A stretch of DNA of 64,000 nucleotides from Pseudomonadota bacterium (GCA_018241665.1 JAFEDK010000008.1:307460-371459), one strand, 5' to 3'; positions 29,075-41,223 are shown, numbered from the stretch's first letter. A program made the numbers and translations. Notes: generated by a model not told the origin, from the sequence alone.

Positions 29075-29791
29075 TCAGCAATAAACCAGCGTACCTTCGT
29101 CTTCACCAAGCACGACGCGCTTCAGCGCACCGCTCTTGAAGAGAGAGAAGACATTGATCGGCAAGCGCTGGTCACGGCACAGCGCGAACGCCGTTGCATC
29201 CATCACCGCGAGATTACGCGCAATCGCTTCGTCGAACGAAATCTTGTGGAAGCGGGTCGCGGAAGGATCCTTCTTGGGATCTGCCGTATAGATTCCATCA
29301 ACCTTGGTGGCCTTGAGGACGATATCCGCGCCGATCTCGGAGCCACGCAGCGCGGCAGCCGTGTCGGTGGTAAAGAACGGATTACCTGTACCAGCACCAA
29401 AGATGACCACCCGCCCCTCTTCGAGGTAGCGGATCGCTTTTCCGCGGATGTACGGCTCGACCACCTGGTCGATACGCAGCGCGGATTGAACCCGGGCATT
29501 GACCCCCGCGGCGCGGAAAGCGTCACCGAGGGCCATTGCGTTCATGACGGTGGCCAGCATCCCCATGTAGTCGGCGGTCGCGCGATCCATACCGGTCGCA
29601 GCGCCCGCCATCCCACGGAAGATGTTCCCGCCGCCAATCACGATTCCGACCTCGACACCAATGCGCGTGACTTCCACGACATCGCTGACTATCCGGGTCA
29701 CCACTTCCTGGTTGATGCCGTAAGCATCATCACCCATCAGGGCTTCACCGGAAAGCTTGAGGAGAATGCGTTTGTAAGCGGGCTGGCTCAT
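29075..29791 (-). CDS. pyrH: Uridylate kinase
   Basis: A 238-residue hexameric UMP kinase of the amino-acid-kinase fold. It starts [15 protein letters not shown] and has [13 protein letters not shown] and the nucleotide motif [19 protein letters not shown]. The ATG at 29791 is chosen from homology; upstream open frame is read-through of the tsf region. Placed between tsf and frr as in most proteobacteria. Confidence 0.97.
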   Translation of the reverse strand: MSQPAYKRILLKLSGEALMGDDAYGINQEVVTRIVSDVVEVTRIGVEVGIVIGGGNIFRGMAGAATGMDRATADYMGMLATVMNAMALGDAFRAAGVNARVQSALRIDQVVEPYIRGKAIRYLEEGRVVIFGAGTGNPFFTTDTAAALRGSEIGADIVLKATKVDGIYTADPKKDPSATRFHKISFDEAIARNLAVMDATAFALCRDQRLPINVFSLFKSGALKRVVLGEDEGTLVYC

Positions 29792-29807
29792 CGTCTCGTC
29801 ACCTTTC

Positions 29808-30704
29808 TTACTTCTGGGCAGCAGCGGCAGCCTGGGCAGCCACTTCAGCGGCGAAGTCGGTAACCTTCTTCTCGATGCCTTCACCCACGATGTACAGGGT
29901 GAAGCTGGCGACGGAGGCACCCTTCGCCTTCAGCAGCTGGGCGATGGTCTGCTTGCCATCCTCGGCCTTCACGAAGACCTGATCCAGCAGCGTGACGTCC
30001 TTCAGGAACTTCTGGACCGTGCCTTCGGCGATCTTCTCGAGCATGGCTTCCGGCTTGCCGGCTTCACGAGCCTTCTCGATAGCGATGCGACGCTCGACGT
30101 CCAGCAGCTCGGCGGGCACGCCGGATGCATCCAGGGACTTCGGCTTGGAAGCAGCGATGTGCATGGCGATATCCTTCGCCAGCGCCTCGTCACCACCAAC
30201 GAGGTCGATCAGCACGCCGATCTTGGAACCGCCGTGGATGTAGCTGGCTACGGCGCCCTTGGCGTCGATACGGGAGAAACGACGAATGGTCATGTTCTCA
30301 CCGATCTTGCCGACCAGCGCCTTGCGGGTTTCCTCAACGCTCAGACCATTGATCTCGAGCGCGGAGAGGGCTTCCACATCGGCCGGATTCTTGGTGGCAA
30401 CCAGTTCGGCGAGGTTCTTGGTCAGAGCCAGGAAATCGTCATTCTTGGCGACGAAGTCGGTCTCACAGTTCACTTCGACGATGGCGCCCAGCTTGGCGTC
30501 GCCAGAGATGTACACACCGACGATACCTTCAGCGGTCACGCGGGCTGCGGCCTTGGAGGCCTTGTTGCCCAGCTTGACGCGCAGGATCTCTTCGGCCTTG
30601 TCCATGTCGCCGGCAGCTTCAGCGAGGGCCTTCTTGCACTCCATCATCGGCGCGTCGGTCTTCTCGCGCAGTTCCTTGACCATGCTTGCGGTGATTTCCG
30701 CCAT
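29808..30704 (-). CDS. tsf: Elongation factor Ts
   Basis: A 298-residue nucleotide exchange factor for EF-Tu. The N-terminal module reads [20 protein letters not shown], and the core has [16 protein letters not shown], the motif that contacts the EF-Tu magnesium site. It follows rpsB by 39 bases and is expected to be co-transcribed with it. Confidence 0.97.
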   Translation of the reverse strand: MAEITASMVKELREKTDAPMMECKKALAEAAGDMDKAEEILRVKLGNKASKAAARVTAEGIVGVYISGDAKLGAIVEVNCETDFVAKNDDFLALTKNLAELVATKNPADVEALSALEINGLSVEETRKALVGKIGENMTIRRFSRIDAKGAVASYIHGGSKIGVLIDLVGGDEALAKDIAMHIAASKPKSLDASGVPAELLDVERRIAIEKAREAGKPEAMLEKIAEGTVQKFLKDVTLLDQVFVKAEDGKQTIAQLLKAKGASVASFTLYIVGEGIEKKVTDFAAEVAAQAAAAAQK

Positions 30705-30743
30705 GCTTGCTCCTAATAACTATTTGATCGGATTCGACAGAAA

Positions 30744-31496
30744 TCAGGCCTGCTCTTCGGCGCCGTCTTCCACTTCGACGAACTCGTCGGAACCGGCAGC
30801 AACGATTTCCTGGATGACCTGGTTCTTGCCTTCGAGGACAGCATCGGCAACGCCACGGGCGTACAGACGGATCGCACGGGAGGAGTCATCGTTACCCGGG
30901 ATCACGAAATCGACGCCTTCCGGGGTGTGATTGGTATCAACCACGGCCACGACCGGAATACCCAGCTTGTTGGCTTCGGTGATGGCGATCTTGTGATAGC
31001 CGACGTCGATGACGAACAGGGCATCCGGCAGACCGCCCAGATCCTTGATGCCGCCAAGGCTCTTCTGCAGCTTCTCGAGCTCGCGGGAGGCCAGCAGGGC
31101 TTCCTTCTTGGACAGACGCTCGACGGAACCGTCTTCAACCATCGCTTCCATGTCCTTCAGACGCTTGATGGAAACCTTAACGGTCTTGAAGTTGGTCAGC
31201 ATGCCGCCGAGCCAGCGCTCGTCAACGTAGGGCATGCCAGCACGACGAGCCTCTTCGGCAACGATTTCACGAGCCTGACGCTTGGTGCCGACAAACAGGA
31301 TGTTGCCGCGGTTGGCGGCCAGCTTGCGCACGAAATCCATCGCCTCGTTGTACTTGACGAGGGTCTTCTCGAGGTTGACGATGTGAATCTTGTTGCGCTG
31401 ACCAAAGATGAACGGTGCCATCTTCGGGTTCCAGAAACGGGTTTGGTGACCAAAGTGGACGCCCGCTTCGAGCATTTGACGCATGGTGACAGACAT
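30744..31496 (-). CDS. rpsB: 30S ribosomal protein S2
   Basis: A 250-residue S2 protein. Signatures are [24 protein letters not shown] at the N-terminus, [13 protein letters not shown] and [27 protein letters not shown]. The C-terminal tail is acidic ([13 protein letters not shown]). First gene of the rpsB-tsf-pyrH-frr run; a promoter and leader structure lie upstream at 31600-31680. Confidence 0.98.
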   Translation of the reverse strand: MSVTMRQMLEAGVHFGHQTRFWNPKMAPFIFGQRNKIHIVNLEKTLVKYNEAMDFVRKLAANRGNILFVGTKRQAREIVAEEARRAGMPYVDERWLGGMLTNFKTVKVSIKRLKDMEAMVEDGSVERLSKKEALLASRELEKLQKSLGGIKDLGGLPDALFVIDVGYHKIAITEANKLGIPVVAVVDTNHTPEGVDFVIPGNDDSSRAIRLYARGVADAVLEGKNQVIQEIVAAGSDEFVEVEDGAEEQA

Positions 31497-31601
31497 TTCT
31501 TACTCCAATACTGAGGTTTAACCGCCGCCCGACCTGCCGTGCAGTCTCTCTGCAAAACGGCTCCGCTTCGAATCCAGATCCGGACTCACAAACCCCAAAG
31601 G

Positions 31602-31626
31602 GTCAGGCGTGTGAATTTTGCCTGAC
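31602..31626 (-). promoter_or_regulatory. Hairpin in the rpsB leader, possible S2 control element
   Basis: In the untranslated leader between the predicted promoter and rpsB there is a perfect 7-bp stem GCCTGAC/GTCAGGC with an 11-base loop. The leader is about 140 bases long, longer than translation needs. In E. coli the rpsB leader mediates feedback by S2; the comparable position suggests the same here, but I have not matched the published structure. Confidence 0.3.
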
Positions 31627-31647
31627 GTCCAGTCAGACAAGCCTCCG

Positions 31648-31677
31648 AGTATATCAGCATTTGGGGACCCCCCTCAA
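31648..31677 (-). promoter_or_regulatory. Promoter of the rpsB-tsf operon
   Basis: On the minus strand TTGAGG (31677-31672) is followed after 18 bases by TATACT (31653-31648), a close sigma-70 match. Transcription would begin near 31640 and run toward rpsB. The remaining stretch up to map (31678-31762) shows no other clear signal. Confidence 0.6.
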
Positions 31678-31762
31678 GGCAGGAGCGTAAGCCCCGTCGC
31701 GTTGCCCGCAGGATCGCCTTGAGCTAGCCTAATAGGCCTGAATCCCAACAAATCATGCCTCC

Positions 31763-32575
31763 ATGAGCGTCTCCATAAAAACGCCCGAAGAAATCGAAAA
31801 GATGCGCATCGCGGGCCGCCTGGGCTCGGAAGTCCTCGATTACATCACTCCCTTCGTCAAGCCAGGCATCACCACCGCCGAACTCGACAAGCTGTGCCAT
31901 GACTACATGGTAGATGTCCAAGGTTGCATTCCTGCGCCGCTCAATTACTGCCCACCCGGCTACAAACCCTACCCCAAGTCGATCTGCACCTCGATCAACC
32001 ATCAGGTCTGCCACGGGGTACCGAGCGACAAGGCCCTCAAGAAGGGGGACATCGTCAATCTGGACATCACCGTCATCAAGGACGGCTACCACGGCGACAC
32101 CAGCCGCATGTTCATCGTCGGCGACGCGGGCATCCTGGCCCGCCGGCTCTGCAATATTACATATGAATGCCTGTGGCTGGGCATTGCACAAGTCAAACCT
32201 GGCGCCCATCTTGGGGATATTGGTCACGCCATCCAGACCCACGCGGAAAAAAACGGCTTCTCCGTCGTACGGGAGTTCTGCGGACATGGCATCGGCCTCA
32301 ACTTTCACGAGGACCCGCAGGTTCTGCATTACGGCAAGCCCGGCACCGGGCTGGAACTGAAGCCCGGCATGATCTTCACCATCGAGCCGATGATCAATGC
32401 CGGCAAGGCCGCAATCTCCGAACTCCCCGACGGCTGGACCATCGTCACCCGCGACCGCAGCCTGTCAGCCCAGTGGGAACACATGGTGCTCGTCACCGAG
32501 AGCGGGGTCGAGGTTCTGACCCTGTCCGCGGGCTCGCCACCGAAGCCGGACGTCGTAGCCCACCTCCTGCCCTGA
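31763..32575 (+). CDS. map: Methionine aminopeptidase, type I
   Basis: A 270-residue metalloenzyme that removes N-terminal methionine. The metal-binding residues appear in order: two aspartates in DIVNLDITVIKDGYHGDTSRMF, His in CGHGIGLNFHEDPQV, Glu in FTIEPMIN and Glu in SAQWEHMVLVT. Divergent from rpsB, the usual arrangement, and followed 12 bases later by glnD. Confidence 0.97.
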   Translation: MSVSIKTPEEIEKMRIAGRLGSEVLDYITPFVKPGITTAELDKLCHDYMVDVQGCIPAPLNYCPPGYKPYPKSICTSINHQVCHGVPSDKALKKGDIVNLDITVIKDGYHGDTSRMFIVGDAGILARRLCNITYECLWLGIAQVKPGAHLGDIGHAIQTHAEKNGFSVVREFCGHGIGLNFHEDPQVLHYGKPGTGLELKPGMIFTIEPMINAGKAAISELPDGWTIVTRDRSLSAQWEHMVLVTESGVEVLTLSAGSPPKPDVVAHLLP

Positions 32576-32587
32576 GCCATCGAGAAC

Positions 32588-35182
32588 ATGTCCGAGACCG
32601 CGCCCATCATTCCCCAAGAAGTCGCTCGGGAACTCATCAGCCGCTACAAAGGCCGCCTCAAGGCCGGCGGCGAAGCCCTGCGAGCCGCCTACGAGGCCAG
32701 GCCGCTGACCGACCCCATCCTCAAAGGCCGCTCCCACCTGGTGGATGGCGTGCTGCTGGACCTCTGGAAGGACTTCGGCCTACCGCCCACGGCCAGCTTG
32801 GTCGCCGTTGGGGGCTATGGACGTGGAGAGCTCTTCCCCTGCTCGGACGTGGACCTGCTGTTCCTGCTGGAAGACCAGCCTGACGAGGATCTGCAGGACC
32901 GCCTGACCCAGATGATTGGCCTGCTGTGGGACGTGGGCCTGGACATCGGTCACAGCGTGCGGACCGTGGAGGAATGCCTGGAAGAGGCTGCACTCGACGT
33001 GACGGTCATGACAAACCTGCTGGAAGCGCGCCTGCTGTGCGGCAACCCGTCCCTTTTCGGGAATTTCGAGCAGCGCCTGCGGGAACGCCTCAACCCCGGC
33101 CAGTTCTTCAAGGCCAAGCGACTGGAGCAGGAGCAGCGCTACACCCGCCACAACGAAACGCCCTACTCCCTGGAGCCCAACTGCAAGGAGAGCCCCGGCG
33201 GCCTGCGCGACCTGCAGCTGATCGGCTGGGTGAGCCGCGCGGCGGGCTTCGGAACCCACTGGCGCGATCTCGCCAAACACGGCCTGATCACCGATGAGGA
33301 AGCAACCGAACTGCGCGAGGTCGAGCGCTTCCTGCAGCACACGCGGATCCGCCTGCATCACATCACCGGGCGACGGGAAGACCGCCTGCTGTTCGACCAC
33401 CAGGACAAACTCGCTCGCCAGTTCGGCTATGAATCCAATGACGTGCGCCGGGCCTCCGAAGTCTTCATGCAGGAGTACTACCGGACCGCCAAAAAGATCA
33501 CCCAGCTCAACACCATCCTGCTACTGAACTTCGGGGTCGAGTTCTTTCCCAACCGCTACCCGGCGGCAATCAACATCAACGAACGCTTCCAGTGCGTTCG
33601 CGAACTCCTCGACGTACGCGACGAAGGCGTCTTCGACCGCCATCCGAGCGCACTGCTCGAGTGCTTCCTGCTGCTCGAACAGCGCTCTGAACTCAAGGGC
33701 ATGACCGCCCGCACCCTGCGCGCCCTGTGGCGCGGGCGCAAGCTGATCAACGCCGAATTCCGCCAGAACCCGGCCAACAAGGCGCTGTTCCTGCGCCTGC
33801 TGCAGCAGAAACGCGGCGTCGTGCACGAACTGCGGCGGATGAACCAGTACGGCATCCTGAGCTTCTACCTGCCGGCCTGGCGGCGCATCGTCGGCCAGAT
33901 GCAGCACGACCTCTTCCACGTCTATACTGTGGACCAGCACATCCTGCAGGTGCTGCGCAACGTGCGCCGCTTCGTGGTGGCCGAGCATGCCCACGAGTAC
34001 CCCCTGCTGACACGCCTGTGCACCAGCTTCGAAAAGCCCTGGCTGATCTATATCGCCGCGCTGTTCCACGACATCGCCAAAGGGCGCGGCGGCGACCACT
34101 CCAAGCTCGGCATGAAGGACGCCCGGGATTTCTGCGAATCCCATGGCCTGGAGGCGGCCGACACCGACCTGGTGGAATGGCTGGTCGAACATCACCTGTC
34201 CATGTCCAACGTCGCGCAGAAGCAGGACCTGTCCGACCTGGACGTCATCCGCCGCTTCGCCACGCTGGTCAAGAACGAACGCAACCTCACCGCGTTATAC
34301 ATCCTGACCCACGCCGACATCCGCGGCACCAGCCCCAAGGTCTGGAACGGCTGGAAGGGCAAACTGCTGGAAGACCTGTTCTTCACGACCCAGCGCCTGC
34401 TCCGCGGCGCCACACCGCAACAAGCCCTCGGCACACCGATCCGCCAGGACGATGCCCGCAACCTGCTGCGTTACTACGGCCTGCGCCCGGGCACCGAAGA
34501 CGCGCTGTGGGATCAACTCGACACGGTCTACTTCCTGCGCCACGACCCGGAAGAAATCGCCTGGCACGCACGCATGCTGTACTACCGGGTGGAAGCCGGC
34601 GAACCGGTTGTCAAGGCCCGCCTCAGCCATGTGGGCGAAGGCCTCCAGGTGATGGTGTACATGCAGGATCAGCGCGACCTATTCGTACGCCTGTGCGGCT
34701 TCTTCGCCCGCCTCGGCTTCACCATCGCCGACGCCAAGATCCACACTACCCGCCATGGCTACGCGCTGGACAGCTTCGTGCTACTCGATCCAGGCCAGGA
34801 CGACGTGCATTACCGCGACCTGATCAACTTGCTCGAGCATGACCTCACCGAACGCCTGCACACCAATGCACCGGTGGACCAGCCCGCCAACGGCCGCCTG
34901 TCACGGGAGGTCAAGCACTTCCCGATCACGCCAGAGGTAAGCATCCGCCCGGACGAGCGCGGCCAGCACTTCATCATGTCGGTAACCGCGGCCGACCGCC
35001 CCGGCCTGCTGTTCGGCGTCGCCGAAACACTGGCCCACTACGGCATCAACCTGCACACAGCCAAGATCGCCACGCTGGGCGAACGCGTTGAAGACACGTT
35101 CCTGATCAGCGGCCCCGGCCTGACTCAGGACGCCCAGGTGCTGAAGATAGAGTCGGATCTGCTGGAAAAGCTGGCCGTCTGA
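32588..35182 (+). CDS. glnD: Bifunctional PII uridylyltransferase/uridylyl-removing enzyme
   Basis: An 864-residue nitrogen sensor that uridylylates PII when glutamine is low and reverses this when it is high. Domains in order: nucleotidyltransferase with GGYGRGELFPCSDVDLLF (from about residue 74), GlnD-specific helical region, HD hydrolase domain with LFHDIAKGRGGDHS (about 491), and two C-terminal ACT domains (about 690 and 795) that bind glutamine. All catalytic motifs look intact. It converges on def. Confidence 0.97.
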   Translation: MSETAPIIPQEVARELISRYKGRLKAGGEALRAAYEARPLTDPILKGRSHLVDGVLLDLWKDFGLPPTASLVAVGGYGRGELFPCSDVDLLFLLEDQPDEDLQDRLTQMIGLLWDVGLDIGHSVRTVEECLEEAALDVTVMTNLLEARLLCGNPSLFGNFEQRLRERLNPGQFFKAKRLEQEQRYTRHNETPYSLEPNCKESPGGLRDLQLIGWVSRAAGFGTHWRDLAKHGLITDEEATELREVERFLQHTRIRLHHITGRREDRLLFDHQDKLARQFGYESNDVRRASEVFMQEYYRTAKKITQLNTILLLNFGVEFFPNRYPAAININERFQCVRELLDVRDEGVFDRHPSALLECFLLLEQRSELKGMTARTLRALWRGRKLINAEFRQNPANKALFLRLLQQKRGVVHELRRMNQYGILSFYLPAWRRIVGQMQHDLFHVYTVDQHILQVLRNVRRFVVAEHAHEYPLLTRLCTSFEKPWLIYIAALFHDIAKGRGGDHSKLGMKDARDFCESHGLEAADTDLVEWLVEHHLSMSNVAQKQDLSDLDVIRRFATLVKNERNLTALYILTHADIRGTSPKVWNGWKGKLLEDLFFTTQRLLRGATPQQALGTPIRQDDARNLLRYYGLRPGTEDALWDQLDTVYFLRHDPEEIAWHARMLYYRVEAGEPVVKARLSHVGEGLQVMVYMQDQRDLFVRLCGFFARLGFTIADAKIHTTRHGYALDSFVLLDPGQDDVHYRDLINLLEHDLTERLHTNAPVDQPANGRLSREVKHFPITPEVSIRPDERGQHFIMSVTAADRPGLLFGVAETLAHYGINLHTAKIATLGERVEDTFLISGPGLTQDAQVLKIESDLLEKLAV

Positions 35183-35215
35183 CAGATCGACCGGCAAACC
35201 AAGCGCGGCCGGCGC

Positions 35216-35749
35216 TCAGTCGTCGGCCGCCACCGAACCGTCCGGAAACAGCACGTCGGTAAAGCCGAAGCGGGAAAAATCGCGCACCCGCATCGGGTAC
35301 AGGACGCCGTCCAGGTGGTCGCATTCGTGTTGCACGACGCGGGCATGAAAACCGCTCGCCAGCCGGTCGATCGGCATCCCGTGCTCGTCGAACCCGGTAT
35401 AACGCAGCTGCGTCCAGCGCGGCACCCAGCCCCGCAGGCCGGGAACGGACAAGCAACCTTCCCAGCCGCCCTCCTCGTCCTCACCCAGCGGAGTCAGGAC
35501 CGGGTTGATCAGCACCGTATCCGGCACGGCCGATGCGTCCGGATAACGGGGACTCGGCCCGCCGCCGAAAATCACCACCTGCAGGTCGACACCGATCTGC
35601 GGCGCGGCGATGCCCGCGCCGCTCAAGTGGCGCATCGTGTCGCGCATGTCGGCGATCAGGGCCGCCAATGCCGGGGTTCCAAAAGCCTCCACTGGCCTGG
35701 AAACCCGCAGCAGGCGAGGATCGCCCATGCGGAGAACGTCCCGGATCAT
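35216..35749 (-). CDS. def: Peptide deformylase
   Basis: A 177-residue iron/zinc enzyme that removes the formyl group from nascent proteins. The three motifs are [19 protein letters not shown] and QHECDHLDG. The start is the ATG at 35747-35749, overlapping the phosphorylase stop as ATGA; the frame continues open upstream only as shadow sequence. It has an insertion-rich middle ([17 protein letters not shown]) and is probably a second deformylase, since the usual def-fmt pair is not here. Confidence 0.93.
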   Translation of the reverse strand: MIRDVLRMGDPRLLRVSRPVEAFGTPALAALIADMRDTMRHLSGAGIAAPQIGVDLQVVIFGGGPSPRYPDASAVPDTVLINPVLTPLGEDEEGGWEGCLSVPGLRGWVPRWTQLRYTGFDEHGMPIDRLASGFHARVVQHECDHLDGVLYPMRVRDFSRFGFTDVLFPDGSVAADD

Positions 35750-36483
35750 GCTTCGCAGATGTGGTCGAGAACCCGCCGCACACGCCCCATCGCTTCCCGC
35801 AGCACCACATCGATGCTGTCGAAGCAGATGCCATTGGCGCTGCTGGCGCGGCCGGCCGCAAAATTGGCCACCACGTTGATCGCCGCATAGGGAATGCCGA
35901 GCTCGCGGGCCAGGGCCGCCTCGGGCATTCCGGTCATCCCGACCAGGTCGGCTCCATCGCGCTCCAGACGGTTGATCTCGGCCGCGGTCTCGAGGCGCGG
36001 CCCCTGGGTTGCCGCATAGACAGCCCCATCGACGAGGGTTTCCCCAGCCGCAGTACCCGCAGCCAGAATGCGCCGGCGCAGCGCGGCGTCGTACGGTTCG
36101 GTGAAGTCGATATGCACCACAGGCTCCTCGGAGCTGTCGTGGAAAGTGCTCTTGCGTCCCCAGGTGTAGTCGATGATCTGGTCTGGGACGATCAGCGTAC
36201 CAGGGCACAGATCCGCCCGGATGCCGCCCACCGAGGCCACCGAAATGATCGCATCGACCTTGGCCTGATGCAGTGCCCACAGGTTGGCCTGGTAGTTCAC
36301 CCGATGGGGCGGAATGGTGTGGCCATAGCCGTGGCGAGCCAGGAACACCACGGGACGATTGCACAGACGCCCGAAGGTCAGCGCCCCGGAAGGCTCGCCG
36401 TAAGGGGTGCGAACCACCTCCCTGCGGATCAGGTCCAGGCTCGCCAGTTGGGTCAATCCGCTACCGCCAATAATCGCCAGCAT
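35746..36483 (-). CDS. S-methyl-5'-thioinosine/thioadenosine phosphorylase
   Basis: A 245-residue purine nucleoside phosphorylase of the MTAP/MTIP group that salvages methylthioadenosine-derived nucleosides from polyamine and quorum-signal synthesis. It begins [13 protein letters not shown] and has [37 protein letters not shown] and [19 protein letters not shown]. After this, ANFAAG places asparagine where adenine-specific MTAPs carry aspartate (TDYD), which favours a 6-oxopurine substrate, as in Pseudomonas methylthioinosine phosphorylase. The specificity call is inference. Coupled to def. Confidence 0.85.
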   Translation of the reverse strand: MLAIIGGSGLTQLASLDLIRREVVRTPYGEPSGALTFGRLCNRPVVFLARHGYGHTIPPHRVNYQANLWALHQAKVDAIISVASVGGIRADLCPGTLIVPDQIIDYTWGRKSTFHDSSEEPVVHIDFTEPYDAALRRRILAAGTAAGETLVDGAVYAATQGPRLETAAEINRLERDGADLVGMTGMPEAALARELGIPYAAINVVANFAAGRASSANGICFDSIDVVLREAMGRVRRVLDHICEA

Positions 36484-36569
36484 GCCGGCTGCTCCTCAAA
36501 AATCCTTGTGGGCCGCGCATCTTAGCACGCGCCCGGACCAGGCCTATCGATGCTGCGTCGCGCAAGACA

Positions 36570-36578
36570 TGCTAAAAT
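36570..36578 (+). promoter_or_regulatory. Extended -10 promoter candidate for typA
   Basis: TGCTAAAAT at 36570-36578 is an extended -10 element (TG-n-TAAAAT). It lies 36 bases before the typA start codon. No convincing -35 is visible. Confidence 0.35.
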
Positions 36579-36613
36579 ACCGGTTTATTCAAGCACTTCC
36601 GGTGTCCAACCCC

Positions 36614-38428
<1,815 letters not shown>

Positions 38429-38465
38429 GCACCACTCCGTACCGCCGGCCTTCATCGCCGGCGGC

Positions 38466-38506
38466 GCAATAAAAAACGCGGCTCGATGAGCCGCGTTTTT
38501 TATTGC
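38466..38506. terminator. Bidirectional terminator between typA and hom
   Basis: A perfect 19-bp inverted repeat with a 3-base loop: AATAAAAAACGCGGCTC on the left is mirrored by GAGCCGCGTTTTTTATT on the right. The GC stem flanked by an A run and a T run works in both directions. It sits between the convergent ends of typA (38428) and hom (38521). Confidence 0.92.
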
Positions 38507-38520
38507 GAACTGAAAACCGA

Positions 38521-39828
38521 TCAGAGGTTTTCGAGGCGCAGGCGGGTCACTTGACCGGTCACCGAGTCGAGGCTCTCGATCTTGGCGATCGCGGTGTCCA
38601 CGTTCTTCTCGATGGTCAGGTGGGTCAGGATGATGATGTCGGTCTGGGATTCACCCTCCTCCGGCTCACGCTGCAGCATGGCGTCGATGGAGATGCCCTG
38701 ATCGGCCAGGATGCGGGTGATGTCGGCCAGCACGCCCGGCTTGTCGAGCACGCGCAGGCGCAAGTAGTAGCTGGTCTCGACTTCGTCGATCGGCAGCACC
38801 GGCACATCAGTGATCTGGTCCGGCTGGAAAGCCAGGTGCGGCACGCGGTGTTCCGGGTCGGCGGTGTGCAGGCGAGTCACATCAACGAGGTCGGCGATCA
38901 CGGCGCTGGCGGTCGGCTCGGCACCGGCACCCTTGCCGTAATACAGCGTGGCGCCGACGGCATCACCCTGCACCAGCACGGCGTTCATCGCGCCTTCCAC
39001 GTTGGCGATCAGGCGCTTCTCGGGGATCAGCGTCGGATGCACACGCAACTCGATGCCCTGCGGGCGGCGGCGGGCGATGCCCAGCAGCTTGATGCGGTAG
39101 CCCAGTTGCTCGGCGTACTTGATGTCGGCCGCTTCGAGCTTGGTGATGCCTTCCACGTAGGCCTTGTCGAACTGGACCGGCACGCCGAAGGCAATGGAGG
39201 CCATCAGGGTCGCCTTGTGGGCAGCGTCCACGCCTTCGATGTCGAAGGTGGGGTCGGCTTCGGCATAACCGAGGCGCTGGGCTTCCTTGAGCACGTCGGC
39301 GAAGGGCAGGCCCTTGTCGCGCATCTCGGACAGAATGAAGTTGGTGGTGCCATTGATGATGCCGGCCAGCCACTGGATGCGGTTGGCAGAGAGGCCTTCA
39401 CGCAGCGCCTTGATGATGGGGATGCCACCGGCGACGGCGGCTTCGAACGCAACCATCACGCCCTTCTTCTGGGCAGCGGCGAAGATCTCGTTGCCATGCA
39501 CGGCCAGCAGCGCCTTGTTGGCGGTGACCACATGCTTGCCGTTCTCGATGGCCTTCAGCACCAGCTCCTTGGCAACGCCGTAACCGCCGATCAGCTCGAC
39601 AACGATGTCGATCTCGGGGTCGGTGACCACCGAGAAGGCATCGTCGGTGATGCGCACATCGGCGCCCGCCACGCTCTTCGCCAGTTCCAGGTTCTTGTCG
39701 GCCACCGCGGTAATGCGGATCGGCCGGCCGGCACGGCGGGTAATTTCTTCTTCGTTGCGCTTGAGAACGGTAAAAGTGCCACCGCCTACGGTGCCGATGC
39801 CCAGAAGGCCAACATTGATGGGTTTCAT
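38521..39828 (-). CDS. hom: Homoserine dehydrogenase
   Basis: A 435-residue NAD(P)-dependent enzyme at the branch to threonine and methionine. The Rossmann motif is VGLLGIGTVGGGTFTVL (6-22), catalytic-domain signatures are GGIPIIKALREGLSANRIQWLAGIINGTTN (spanning 140-170), and a C-terminal ACT domain (about 350-430; YYLRLRVLDKPGVLADI) should bind threonine. It follows alaA by 33 bases on the same strand, an arrangement common in betaproteobacteria; thrC is not in the window. Confidence 0.96.
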   Translation of the reverse strand: MKPINVGLLGIGTVGGGTFTVLKRNEEEITRRAGRPIRITAVADKNLELAKSVAGADVRITDDAFSVVTDPEIDIVVELIGGYGVAKELVLKAIENGKHVVTANKALLAVHGNEIFAAAQKKGVMVAFEAAVAGGIPIIKALREGLSANRIQWLAGIINGTTNFILSEMRDKGLPFADVLKEAQRLGYAEADPTFDIEGVDAAHKATLMASIAFGVPVQFDKAYVEGITKLEAADIKYAEQLGYRIKLLGIARRRPQGIELRVHPTLIPEKRLIANVEGAMNAVLVQGDAVGATLYYGKGAGAEPTASAVIADLVDVTRLHTADPEHRVPHLAFQPDQITDVPVLPIDEVETSYYLRLRVLDKPGVLADITRILADQGISIDAMLQREPEEGESQTDIIILTHLTIEKNVDTAIAKIESLDSVTGQVTRLRLENL

Positions 39829-39861
39829 GTGTCTGGTGAAGGTAAGGGTCTAGGGGTGAAA

Positions 39862-41160
39862 TCAGGTGCCGTGCCGCTTGCGGTAGCTTTCGAGGAAGCG
39901 GGCAATGCGGGCGATGGCGAGTTTGAGGTCTTCCTCGTGAGGCAGGAAGACCAGACGGAAGTGATCCGGGTTCGGCCAGTTGAAGCCGGTGCCCTGGACC
40001 AGCAGCACACGCTCGGCCTCGAGCAGCTCGGCGATGAACTGCTGGTCGTCCTCGATCGGGTAGATCTTGGGGTCGAGGCGCGGGAACATGTACAGCGTGG
40101 CCTTCGGCTTGACGCAGCTGACGCCTGGGATGGCGGTAATCAGCTCGTAGGCCAGGTCGCGCTGGCGACGCATGCGGCCACCGGGAGAAACCAGGTCTTC
40201 GATGCTCTGGTAGCCGCCGAGGGCGGTCTGGATGGCATGCTGGCCGGGCACGTTGGCGCACAGGCGCATCGAGGCCAGCATGTTGAGGCCTTCGATGTAG
40301 TCGGCCGCCGGGCGCTTGTCGCCGGAGACCACCAGCCAGCCGGCGCGATAGCCACAGGAGCGGTAGTTCTTCGACAGACCGTTGAAGGTGACGGTCAAGA
40401 CGTCTTCCGACAGGGAGGCGATGGAGGTGTGCTCGACGCCGTCGTACAGCACCTTGTCGTAGACCTCGTCGGCATAGATGATCAGGCCATGCTCGCGGGC
40501 GATCTGGACGATGGCCTTGAGGGTTTCGTCCGGATAGACGGCGCCGGTCGGGTTGTTCGGGTTGATCAGGACGATGGCGCGGGTGTGCGGGGTGATCTTG
40601 GCGCGGATGTCGGCCAGATCGGGCAGCCACTCGTTGGCCTCGTCGCAGATGTAGTGCACCGGCGTACCGCCGGAGAGGCTCACCGCGGCGGTCCACAGCG
40701 GGTAGTCAGGGGCCGGGACGAGCACTTCGTCGCCGCTGTTGAGCAGCGCGTTCATGGCCATCACGATCAGTTCGGAAACGCCGTTGCCGACGTAGATGTC
40801 TTCCAGCGTCACACCCTTGATGCGCTTCTGCTGGGTGTAATGCATGATCGCTTTGCGGGCCGAGAAGATCCCCTTGGAATCCGAGTAGCCTGCGGCGTTG
40901 GGCAGGTTACGGATCATGTCGAGCTGAATTTCTTCGGGGGAATCGAAGCCGAACGCGGCCAGGTTGCCGATGTTCAGCTTGATGATCTTGTGACCCTCGT
41001 CCTCCATCTGCTTCGCCTTTTGCAGCACGGGGCCGCGGATGTCGTAACAGACGTTGGCGAGCTTGTCGGACTTGCGGATTGGTTGCACGGCGGTTTCCGT
41101 TTCCTTACTGGTGAATGCGGGCTGCTCGGTGGCGACTCGCAATTTGGCTTGGCGGCTCAT
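39862..41160 (-). CDS. alaA: Alanine transaminase AlaA-type aminotransferase
   Basis: A 432-residue class I PLP aminotransferase making alanine from pyruvate and glutamate. The segment KSDKLANVCYDIRGPVL, then NIGNLAAFGFDSPEEI, GNGVSELIVMAMNALL, NPNNPTGAVYP and the PLP lysine in NGLSKNYRSCGYRAG closely recall E. coli AlaA (YfbQ), with about 25 extra N-terminal residues. Two nearby ATGs (41166, 41160) are possible; 41160 has better spacing from GGGG. Probably one operon with hom. Confidence 0.9.
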   Translation of the reverse strand: MSRQAKLRVATEQPAFTSKETETAVQPIRKSDKLANVCYDIRGPVLQKAKQMEDEGHKIIKLNIGNLAAFGFDSPEEIQLDMIRNLPNAAGYSDSKGIFSARKAIMHYTQQKRIKGVTLEDIYVGNGVSELIVMAMNALLNSGDEVLVPAPDYPLWTAAVSLSGGTPVHYICDEANEWLPDLADIRAKITPHTRAIVLINPNNPTGAVYPDETLKAIVQIAREHGLIIYADEVYDKVLYDGVEHTSIASLSEDVLTVTFNGLSKNYRSCGYRAGWLVVSGDKRPAADYIEGLNMLASMRLCANVPGQHAIQTALGGYQSIEDLVSPGGRMRRQRDLAYELITAIPGVSCVKPKATLYMFPRLDPKIYPIEDDQQFIAELLEAERVLLVQGTGFNWPNPDHFRLVFLPHEEDLKLAIARIARFLESYRKRHGT

Positions 41161-41223
41161 GGTCATGGCCCCGTCAGGGACGATCGGTGATGAAACCCGG
41201 TCGGGTGCCCGGCGACGCAAAGC

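Noticed and set aside
35216-36364. Apparent fusion of a 200-residue domain to peptide deformylase
   Set aside because: The extra part is out-of-frame translation of the phosphorylase gene; the coupled ATG at 35749 gives normal Def.
38503-41190. An 895-codon plus-strand open frame opposite hom and alaA
   Set aside because: Antisense shadow in third-position-GC-rich DNA; both opposite genes have complete family motifs.
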